DNA of 64,000 bases from Anthopleura xanthogrammica (lineage: Eukaryota; Cnidaria; Anthozoa; Actiniaria; Actiniidae). The stretch's first letter is position 1. Every line of letters starts with the position of its first letter. The position numbers and the translations under genes were made by a program. The stretch is from the NCBI GenBank assembly GCA_964019055.1, contig OZ025223.1:3353125-3417124 (forward strand), in the 5' to 3' direction. Positions 11,101-23,100 of the stretch are shown piece by piece. The notes beneath the pieces are model-generated. The model had not been told where the DNA came from. It did not search any database and was given only the letters and a program-made list of their open reading frames with translations.

Positions 11101-14100
11101 TCGCACTGCGCTTCATTTCTATTTATTATAATTTAATATAGAAATTATACAGATCTAACTATATTCTTTTACCTATAGTAAAACATATCCTCCTTCTTCA
11201 CCATAAATAGAAAAAAATCGTATTTTAGAAGCGTGTTGCTGCTAATAATAAATATTTATCTTGAACAAATTGCCGAATTTGGTATGCGTTTCACGTCATT
11301 GCTTCCAGTCTTATGTACTGTTTACTAAAACGAGTAGGAGTGTTTGGTTTTAGACCTGATAAAACACGATCTGCGAGCTTATTGAAATACTTATGAAACG
11401 TCTAGGTGTATACATTCATGTTCTACTAAAATTTTAAAGATAAAATTGAATTTGGCTGAGAAAATTGGAGTTAAAATTTATGCATATCAGGACGATTTTG
11501 TATCAGATATACAACCTCCTCCACGGACAATGATTTCTATTAATGTGTTTTCCTCATTAATTATACATGAGTTTTATAAGTATGCCGCATACAAATCATG
11601 AATAATGCACGATTTATCAAACGTTTTTAGTAGTCTACTTTATACATGTAGGTAAATTATAGGTGTAGGACTAAGGAATAGCTTCAGCTGCAATAAAATT
11701 CAAGGGTTTTACAGTAAAAATGCCGAGCCAAGTTGTATTTAACGACATTAGCTGACATCAGGAGAGGGGGACTGGGTCCTAGACTTGTTTTATTTTATCA
11801 AAAATTATCTTAAAAACCTCAAAATGAATGAATACACACTGCAATACTATTGATCCTTACCAATGTTGTCAGTTTTAATGATTTTTCCCTAATACGAGTT
11901 TATTTGACTTGATTTAAGGAACTCGGTCCCAGTCCCTTGCTCGGTCCATGTCAGTGTATTTTATCCCCTTGATTTAATAGGAAAGCTATGTTTTGGGAAT
12001 GTCCAACATATGTTTTTATAGTCCTTATATAGTAACTGTTAAGTTCCAATAATTTATATTTGGTCCCCTTTAGTGAGCCAATAAAGTGAAAAAAACCGTA
12101 GTTCAAAAACTCGCAGAGCGTGCATTATCAGGTCGAAAACAGCGGGGAATATTCATTTGCAGACTGCGCTTCATGCTTTTAAGATCTCGCTTGCTATGTA
12201 TTAAAATATGATCCAAATCTTAACGTTGGAGATAGCATTTTCCTCCGTTTGCCAGACAAAAAGTTGGTCTTCTCGCTGCTTCAAGTTTTACTGAGTAATT
12301 TGGAAGCCTTTTAGGTGGTTTTCTCAATTAATTCAGTGCAAGTTGTTGATCAATGATGATTACTTTCAAACACCTTCTTTGTTGGTTGTGCAAGAGTATC
12401 AGAAAGACCCGAGTCCTTGCCTTGGCTTCATCTTGTTTTATTACAGTCCTCTTATTTAGCCAAGTAGTACTTCCACCTGCTATTCCAAAAGTTCCAAAAG
12501 TCGCCTGGCTAGAATTTTCTCTACATCTGCCTTTTGTTGAACCAAAACTAAGTTCCAGAGACAGAAGTATCTATCTGGCAGTTGCTGTGAATTCTGCTTC
12601 CACAGGTCACAAACATCGTGAGCTGAGAAAAACTATTCGAGAAACATGGGGAAATTCCTCATTGGAGTACAGAAACAAGACCTGGAAATTATTCTTCGTT
12701 TTGGGGATCAGTAATAACGAACTTGAGCATAAAATGAATCTACAAGAAGCAGCGCGAAACAACGATATAATTATTGGAAATTTCACAGACAAATATAAAA
12801 ACATAATATTAAAGACATTTATGTCTCACTACTGGGTCACCTCGAAATTTCCCTCATGCAAGTATGTTTTGAAGACAGATGATGATATTTATGCTCGAGT
12901 GCCAAGGCTTTTGCAGTGGCTTGAAAAAGCTGGCGCTCCTCACAGATTTTATGGAGGATACGTGAGCTGGCGTATGAGAACTAATCGTGACCCAAAGAGC
13001 AAATGGTTTCTTACAAAAAAGCAATATGAAAAAGAGTACTGGCCACCTTTTTGTCATGGGGCTTTCCACGTGCTTTCTACAGATATTCTTCCGCAATTTT
13101 TCAATTATACAAAGTTCGGTCGCAAGCCTTTTCACACTGATGATGCTTATATAGGTGTCGCGGCCTACGAATTAGGAATTGAAGTTTCAAAGATTCCTGG
13201 TTTTAAGCTACGAGCTAAGCAAGAATCAAGATTTCGACCAAGATCAGCTTGTGATCTTATAACTTCTACAACCATTGGACACATGATAGACGCTTCTACG
13301 ATGATAAGATACCACAATTTTTATACTAAAGAAAGGAAAACTGCAAAGTATAAATGGCTTAGATGTTTAGCGTCAATAACTACAAGTCCAAAACTATTTT
13401 CTATTTATTCTCTCGTGATGTTCAGTTTACTTATAGGAACTCTTTTTAGAGTTATATTACTTAGTTGAATTGAATGCTTAAACGATACATATAAAGGAAG
13501 CCACAACAAGTGAACACTCTTTCAATTTCGAAAATTATTTAAAACGAACAACAAACTCCGGTACTGGTACTCTGGTTTCCTCCCTCCGTAAAAATCAACA
13601 TGTGAGTGAGCGTTGTGTGCATAAAATACTGAATGTAGTGGTAGTGTTTGTGAGTGAAAAGTGTCCCCAATTAGTGCGAAAGCGCTAGAATTAAAGACTA
13701 GACACTTAAATAAAGAGATTTATTTATTTATTAGACCTTTTTGCTCTAGAGAATATTTTCGAGTTTTTCGAAATCTCGTGCTGTTGGAACAAAAAATGTA
13801 CGAATTATTTTGTGATTTTTTGTTCATAAATAATAGTAGTATTGATAATGATAATTAGACTGAATCAGCGTTTCACAGGAGCAATGCCACATTTACATTA
13901 GTCTTATTATCATTACCAATACTACTATTATTTCTAAACAACAAAATCGCAAAAGAATTCGAGAGATTTCGAAAATGTTCGTTAGAGCAAAAAGTCTATA
14001 TAAACAAGAAAATGCAAAATCTGTTATATTTCCTCGACAATTATGCGTGTCTATGCCTTGAAGAGTTGCTGATTTATCACTGGTCTACAGTAATGAAACC

Positions 14101-17100
14101 TAATGCTGACTTCAAATTAGAGAACTTTTGACCGATTTCTATCCTGGAGTTTGTTTCTATGAGCTTGAGAAAGACGTTCTGCTCAGCTGGGCCTGGTTAT
14201 ACGAAGGGTGAATAGCGCTATCGAATAGCACTGGATAAGAATTTATACATTGGATAGCGCTATCCACATTTCGTACAACCGGGCACTGAAGGAATACAGT
14301 TACGTAATGACCTCCCGGAATGACAAATCATTTGACTATACATTTTTACCTAATTAGCTGTTTTGTGTATCATTTTCTATATATATATATATATTGTCTC
14401 GTGATTTCCTTTTTTCTTTGCTTGATAATGACTTAGGCTAAGTCGAAACGTCGCAGTTTATATTCTTATCTAGGTTTTTAACCATGTTACATAGTATTTT
14501 ATCGCAAGTTTTTATAGTCAAATAATAATAGTAATAATAATAAAATAATTTGAAAACAGAATCAATCAAATAGGAACAAACAAAACTGTTAACGACGCGA
14601 TTTTTATAAAAAAAACCCGGCAAGAAACGTGGTAACGTTGAATAAATAAATAAATAAATGAATGAATGAATAAATCAATAAATCACTTTTTTCATAGTGG
14701 GATACAATTTCAGTAAATGAATACTGGTTTCCAATTTGGCCCACTGTCACTCACACACACACTACCACTACATTATATATTCTATGCATACAACTCAACT
14801 CACATGTTGATTTTTACGGAAGTAGGAAACCAGAGAACCTAGAGAAAAAAACCCTCGTGGCACAGGAGAGAACAACACACCAAACAAACTCGACTACATA
14901 TGATCCAACCGAGCCGGGAATCGAACCCGAACCACAAATTTTTCTGACTTAATATATGAGTACAGCACTTGTTTTTACTTACTTATGTATTCATATATGT
15001 AAAACAGATGAAAAATTCAGAAATCTCGACTTTTCACCCTACGTATTATGTATAGACTTAATTGTTAGCAGGTTGTGCTATACAAAAGCAAATTACAAAA
15101 TAGCAAAATAGGAATAAATTAGTATAGGATATACACGCATCAAGAATTCCGCGCTGCTGCTCAATGCGCATGCTCAGGGGATTAAAAAGTGGGATAAAAT
15201 TCGTAAAATATGCTATATTTTAGTAGTATCTTTCTTGTCAAGTACAATTTTTACTAAATATTCAAGAATATTATCCCATTTTTTAATCCCCTGAGCATGC
15301 GCATTGAGCTGTAGCGCGGAATTCTTGATGCGTCTATAACACCGTTCGAGAAGAATTAATGAATAATACCACGCGTATTTGATAAAGATTTCATCAAATA
15401 TAAATGGTGTTTTTCATTAATTCCTCGAGAACTTAGGTGGTATTTCCTTTTAAGAATACATCTACATAAAATACTCGTTTCTGAACAACAACACGAGGTA
15501 TAAAGTTTCCTGATGTGTGCAATTAATTGGTTGCACGGATTAAATCAATCAGCCAACCAGAAACAAGTATTTTATGTAGATGTATTATTAGCAATATAAA
15601 CTTCATTCCTGCGGTTTATATTCCCTGCTAGCAGAGTCTCCCGTGTAGACGAATCCTCGCAGAGAAAATGGGAGACTCTGCCGGTCCAGGCCGTTTTCTT
15701 TGATATACCGCCGTCCACAATCATGGACGAACCAAACAGGTTTTTAAACCGGTTTTAACCGGAAAAAGGCAATATATATATATCTGCAATATAAGTCTGT
15801 ACAAGATTAATATTTTTAACAAGGATTTTCCTTTTAATTCATGTCAAGATAATTAATCCCTAATTTGCTTTTTTGTAATTCTTTTTTAATGACAACCCCG
15901 GCCGTTCTTGCAATTAGGTGTACACCCATTTCAATTAACGTTGATAAACGGGAAATCTGAAATGGTTGATCTGAGAAATGGAAACTCCTTTAAGTGGTGG
16001 AGGGAAGCTAAACAACTCAGCGGTGTTCCGAATAATAATAAAATAATGCCGGGTACAATCCGCTTCTCGGTGGCCAGTCTCTTTATTAAGAACTTACTGG
16101 AAAAGGGTCTAAATGTAAATGATTTCTTTGTAAACTTGACTGCTGGATTCAAGACACTTTCTCTAAATGAAAACATGGACGACATCATTGAAGTCCCTTG
16201 TAAATTCTTGGTGTCCATTAACGATTGCTACAAGAGTATGAACTCTGGTCCATTAAACTTAACAAATCACCTGGCCCGGATATGTTAACGAATAGAGTAT
16301 TTAAGGAGTTTACCTTTGAACTGGTTCCTGTCATATGCAACTTATACAACTCATCAGTGCTCGATGGTGTCTTCCCAATGCTATTAAAATGATCTATTAC
16401 TGATTTCTCCTATCCCAAAATGTTCACCTCTGACCTGGTCCGTCCTCAATTGAGGACGATTTTCCTCCAATCTTTTTAACACCGTAGTTGTTCAAAAGGC
16501 CTAATACATGAAAGGGCTCACGTTCATGTTCATGTGTTCATGAAAGGGCTCACGTTAAAGCCTCTCCTACAACAACTAGATGGATCACGATTCCAGTTTG
16601 CTAATAGAGGTCACTCTACTCGACCCAGGCCTAGCTTGGCGTACTTTTAAAAACATCTTGGAGTCACTTGATAGAGGGAACTGCTCCGTGCGCGCGTTTT
16701 TTTGCCGACTTCAAAAAAGGATCCCACCTCGTTATTCATAACGTCGTGCTCAGGAAATGGACATTCATCCTATGATGTTCAGATGGGTGGGATCTTTCCT
16801 GACGAACTACTCGCAATGCGTTAGAATCGACAACATCATGTTTGAATATAAGATTAAGATAATCAATGGTGGCATACCGCACGGTACCATGCTTGGGCCG
16901 TTTTTATCGGATAACTGGAACTTTAGGATAAAATACGCAGACGACCTATCTGTCAAGGTGATCCCCATGTGCGGTATTCACCCTCACCTGGTTACCACAC
17001 CAACCCGCAATGTATTATAAAGAGGATTTTGCCGAGTAAGTAAAGGTCCATGCACGTGACCTGTATGGTCGCTCTAGTAGGACCAAAGGCTTATGAATTA

Positions 17101-20100
17101 TTCATGAGTTTTTTTGAAACATTCATAATGACTAGCTTACAATGAAAGTATACAGAGTTTAAAAATACCTGCACAAGAGTAGTTTGGTCAAAATGTTCCA
17201 CGAAGCACCAGTCGTCAAGGTTACGAAATGACGTCAACGGAGAATTACTGTCAACCTCAGCTATCTTTAGTTTGCCAGACTCGTCACTACAGAATTTGAC
17301 CTGTCAAAAGGGACACAAATTACAATTTGCTTTGGCCATGTTTATTCATGTGTCTTTTCGTGTGCAACTGTTAAATAAAAAAATGATACTCTAGGGAATG
17401 ACACGTGGTTTGAAATGGGAAAAAAATCTTTTGAGAATAAGATTCTTTGTTTGAGTTGTATCCATATTCATGTGTCTTCTCATGTACAACCGTTAAACAA
17501 AGAAATGATACTCTAGGAAATGACACGTGGTTCGAAAGGGGAAAACCTTACGCCCAAGCTAAATTGATCTATTTTGAGGACGAGACAATGAATTTCATGC
17601 AATTGTCAGAAGAGTGAAGGCGCGGACACACGGTGCAATATTGCGCGCAATATCGTAGGCAATGTTGCTGAAGTAGGATCTTTTTCTACTTCAGCAATAT
17701 TGCGTGCGAAAAATTGCGTCTTGTGACATGGATCGTAACATCAATTACCTGCAACATTGCGCGCAATGTTGCACCGTGTGTCCTCAGCTTGAAACTCAAT
17801 TGTTTTGTCTTCAAATTTAGATGCATCGTGAATAAGCAACATGGGGTTTTTACCTTCATAAAGTCCTCTAGTTTGTTGTAGGGATAATCCCAGGGGTTAG
17901 AGTAGGATCTGAACGCTTCATCCAAATCAACAGGATCAATAATGTACCCATCATCGGTAACGGTCTTCAGAAGCATCCCCTCAAACGCATATTGCTTCAA
18001 AACATGATCCAAGATGGCGGGATCTACCGATTTTGACATAAGGAAGTGACGTAATTCGTTGGCACGCGCGGCGCGCTCGGCCGTTTCCCGCCCATTTGGT
18101 TTTGGTAAATCCTTCAAGGCGCTTTTTGGAAAGAGCTGAAGCATTTGAAGCTGAGCTTGCAGAGGATCGAGGCCATTCTGAGGCTGGAGGTGATGAGCTT
18201 GTGACGTCAATGCATCTCCATGGTGAAGCATGATTGGCACGTTGGAATTTGTAGTTTTTTTATCTTCTTGTGGATTCCCCGAAAAGATTGTCTACAAAAA
18301 ATAATTTAACAAAATATTTAGCTGTGTGGTAAAACACAAAGCAATTTTTTTCTTGCAACTAGCACCATAATGCTCAGAGGTGCGCAATTTTCATTGCAAT
18401 TTGCAATGTTGAAGATAGCTTTCTGAAAAGCAGAAAATCACTTTGTTTTTGTAGCAGTTGTAGCGACTAGCAATGCATTTTTGCCGTTGCAGAGGTTTTC
18501 ACACTCGATCGTAAAGTGACCGTAATAGTAGTCGTAAGGGGAAAAAATTATTCTGATCATTGCTTATGATTATGATGCTGTTATATACGATGCACCTTAC
18601 GACGGACTCAAGACTACGATTTTTGAGTCACACTGGGTTTTAATGCTGCTCAGGATTGCGATTACGAAGATACTGTAAACAAGGCTTAAGCTAGTCTCAT
18701 ACTTCTTTTTCCGCAACTTCAATTCATTCGTGCTGCTGTATTACTGAACTGACTGAATAAAACACGTTGTATTTGTTATTTCCAATACCTTTTTGTCGTC
18801 TTCAGTCAGGGCAAGTTTGCCTGCCTTGCTGTCAATATGAGCAGCCAATAAGTGATTCAAACCATCGTCACGTGGAGGCACTTCCTTATCAAGAGGGTTG
18901 TTCTCATCTACCGTGGCAGTTACCTTAGTTGAAAGCAATAACAAAGATATCAGTTACAATTCAGTTATGTGAAAAAATACTTAGCAGTGGCGTACGTTGC
19001 TAACGCGTCGTCTTTCACATGTCTGCCATGTCTGCCAATAGACTATTTTCGAGATGCGCGATCGCTTTCAAAAATATCGCAGGCGCGTACATGATCTCGA
19101 GGCATTTTCGGGCAGATTCAATAGCGCGCGTGATCTTGCCCGAAAATGCCTCTTTTTCATGTCTGCGCCTGCGATATTTTTGAAAGCGCTCGCGCATCTC
19201 GAAGATGGTCTAAATCATCTCCGTCCGCTCTAGTAAACGCGCGCGGAATAAAGCACAGGCAGCCCAACCTGGACCAGGATCACAAGTGCTGGACGAAGGA
19301 CTTTTCCAACTTGTTTCTCGTCAATTTTAGCGACCGAAAAACGGGTCGCTGAATTATGCTCGCGTTGTTTATCAACGTACGAAAGTTTAGCGCGCGCTAC
19401 AAAAATACACGCCATTTTTGGCGCGAAACGCAAATGAAAATCCTGCAAGAAGAACAAGTCGACATCTCGAGACTTCGACGTTCGCTATGAATCTTTTCTT
19501 TTCATTTGCTTCGTTGGTAACTCTGGGAGTCTCAGAGTGGTCGAATTGTAGCAAGTCTAACACTCTAGGGAATGCTTGCAAACCATAAAACACTTAAGAC
19601 TACCCCCTAGAGTCTGACCATTTCATCCTCACTCCTCTCCCTGTAGATTTATTTTCGGCTGAATCTTTGGCACGTTTCCATACCTGTTCCAATAGACAGT
19701 GTAGTATGAGAGGGACACTATGGCTGTCTGTAGGGACTGTATCCATCAGATGCTTGTAGTAACGGGTATCTACCTCTACTGGAATAGGGGCCTGTGTTTC
19801 AGGAGCTATGGGACATAAACAGTTGAGTCAGAACAAGAGAGTATGAAGTAAGAGAGCACATCTCCCATACATAGGTCTATTCCCATGAAAATGATTTGAA
19901 AAACTATTTTTAGCTCCGCCTTGCAGCTATTTTTAGCTGCACGCACAGCCTAAACTAAATCAGGAATCCCATGATAAAATATTTCAGGCTGCGTGCAGAA
20001 CTAAATATAGCTGCACGTGAAGCTAAAAATAGATTTTCAAATAATTATTATGGTGGGTGGGTGGATGGGTGGATGGGTGGATGGGTGGATGGGTGGATGG

Positions 20101-23100
20101 GTGGATGGGTGGATGGGTGGATGGGTGGATGGGTGGATGGGTGGATGGGTGGATGGGTGGGTGGGTGGGTGGGTGGGTGGGTGGGTGGGTGGATGGATGG
20201 ATGGATGGATGGATGGATGGATGAAATAATGAATTCAAACCTTTATTTAAATAAGGGTATCCCCTTTAGTACAGACTGACAAGGGTCAGTACTAATAATA
20301 ACAGCGACACTAATGTTAAAAAAAAATCAAATGAGAAAAGGCATAGATTCAGAGGTCCAAGATCTAACCTTGTACTCCCATAACTGACTGGGATGATAGT
20401 AAATCAGTGACAGAAGGAGCTACAGCTGTTGTTTCAGCACCAGTCAAGGAATGAATAGGCACATGGAGAAGCTTCATAGATTCAAGGTACTGTTTGTACA
20501 GTACATAATGATCTAGCATGTTATAGCATGTTACAGCCACATCTTCAAACAGAATGGTTCCAAAATCCACCTGAAATTCAAAAAATAGACTTATTTCAAA
20601 AAAGGCGCAATTCTTCACTTGCACATAATTTACCTCTATGTGGCATGTTGGTGTTATTTAAGAAAAGAATGCTGACTAAGAAACTGTGCAGCTTTGAATT
20701 ATCGTACAATGTTATGTTGCAAATTGAATAGTAAATAATGCTTATATTAGAGCAGATTTCGTATGACTGTGAAAAACTCACGGCACGAACGCAGTCCTGA
20801 CAAAAAGTCAGCCAATCAAAAAATCTAGAAAACATCAAGGTCATGGCAAGACACACACACAACACTGAATTTTTGCAGTCATACGAAGTCTGCTCTATCA
20901 CCCTGCACACCATATTTTTTCAAAGTATAGAGCTAGAGGGCTTTTATTTCATGCAGAATTTGTTGCACCCTGGTTTGTTGCCCACCTTTTTCTCCTCTTC
21001 TAGTTCTTGCAGGCTAAAATCAGGTACATCTTTGTCCTTGACCAACACCTCATACTTAGCTATGTCTTTCAACTTGTTGCCAGACTGCGCCTTAAGGACA
21101 ATGTTATCGGATTCAGTCCAAAAGGTGTGGAGTTGTTTTTCCATTTCTAACTTTTTGGCCTTTTCTTCTTCTTCTTTCATGGCCTTCTCTAATACCTCTG
21201 GGTCCTGTTCCTATAAAAGAGAGGTTAGTGTTGCATTATTATATTTTTCCAATAAATCTCTAGATGTAACCACCACCATTATTATCATACATCACCATCA
21301 CCATTACCAACAACATTTCATAATCATCATCATCATCACTATCGTCATCATTACCATTATCATCAACATTTCATCATCATCACCATAAGCATCATCATCA
21401 TTGCCATTATCATCAACATTTCATCATCATTGTTATCCTTTGCAGTTTTCATCATCATCATCATACAGCATCATTACCATTATCATCAACATTTCATCAT
21501 CATTGTTATCCTTTGCAGTTTTCATCATCATCATCATACAGCATCATTACCATTATCATCAACATTTCATCATCATTATCCTTTGCAGTTTTCATCATCA
21601 TCATCATACAGCACCATCACCATCGTCATCATCATCATCACCATTGTCATCATCATCATCATTACCATTATCATCAACATTTCATCATCATCATCATCAT
21701 CCTACAACATCATCGTCATCATTACCATTATCATCAACATTTCATCATCATCATCGTTATCCTTTGCAGTTTTCATCATCGTACAGCACCATCATCATCA
21801 TCATCATTATCACTGCAGTTTTCATCATCATAGCAACAACATACCTCAGTAGCTTGCTGTTCTTCTGTTACTTCTACTTCTTCCTTTTTGCTCTCAAACT
21901 TATCATACGTTTCTGACTTTGTGCAGATGATTGCATCAATATTGATACCAAGATCAGCCATGTAATTAATGACAGGCGCCATCCAAATGCCGTGGATCAA
22001 GACATAGTGTTGCGGACTACCTTCATCATCAGGTTCATCATCTGTCAATCATATATTCAATTAATAATGATTCACAATCATCAGACTTAGTCTATACTGT
22101 CCTGCAGTAACTATATACTAGTGACCTAAAGATTCCTTGAAATTATGATTGCAATTTGGGTGGCAAGAGGTAGGGCACTTATTTGGGAATATTCCTTGGA
22201 GGTGAGGCAAGGAGAGATTTATATGGGAGAATTTAAAAAGACTATAGAAATACTTGGAGAAGTGTAGTTTGAATGAAGAGGAGAGGGAGGGAATTCCATA
22301 AGATCTTAGCTTTGGTGTGATGATGTATTCATTTAAGCATCTGGAGGCGGCTAAATAAAGGGAAGCAGGACAACCAAGGTGTGGGGTGGTGTGGTGTGTT
22401 GTGGCGTGGCGTGGCATGGTGTCTGGATTCAGGGGTAGGTATGTCATATCCTTGTCATAAAAAAGAATTCTAGGGATTTATAATTATTTACATACCAATA
22501 GCCTTAAAGGTGTCTTCCACATCACCCCTTTTCTTTAATTTAGTATCTTTCTTTGGTGATGGCGGCAAGTCTGCTTCCTTCTTTCCTTTCTTCTTTCCTG
22601 GTGACTTGGACCTACTTTTACCAGAAGGGCTCCTTGATTTCTTTCCCTTGTCATCTTTCTTAGCTGATTCTGCAGCTTTGGCTGCCTATTATACATTCAA
22701 AGTGTAAGATAAAAATTACCAGCAGATAATGTGTATGTGAGTGTGTGGGGGTGGGGGAATAGGAGGGGGGATAGGAGGCCGGAGGGGGGGGGGGGGGGGG
22801 CTGACATATAACCTCATGAACATATGAACGTCATGTCAAATCACTATATTTTTGGCTGTTTCATAATTTTATGTTTAAGGGATTTGATTGAGCAGAAGCT
22901 ACCACTACATCTACCAACTGACAAGCATCACATAGACAGAGAGGGAGGGGCAACTGGACTTTTGGATATACCACTACTTTCGTAAACAAATATATGCTAC
23001 GATATTGAACATGGGCGAAAACAACTGAGAACAGTGACATGCACCTTATTCGCATTACCATACCACTTTTTAGTGTGATTTAATACAAATACAAAGTATT

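Larger units (their letters stand above)
1153..17168 (-). other. 16-kb SPAG17 intron hosting a galactosyltransferase array
   Basis: This intron separates the exon ending in TTLVQ (donor at 17168, GTATTT) from the exon starting [17 protein letters not shown] (acceptor TTTAG at 1153-1157). The 17 residues after the junction align without gaps to the human protein, so no coding exon is missing. It is by far the largest intron in the window. It contains three opposite-strand galactosyltransferase copies, a decayed LINE and a dozen foldback elements, described separately. Confidence 0.85.

Noticed and set aside
20017..20279. Frames reading GGWVDGWM or IHPSTHPP
   Set aside because: Same cause: GGGTGGAT/GGAT microsatellite in a SPAG17 intron.
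21401..21916. Ser/His/Ile-rich frames
   Set aside because: CAT-repeat translation on the strand opposite SPAG17; only the minus-strand exon 21845-22041 is real.
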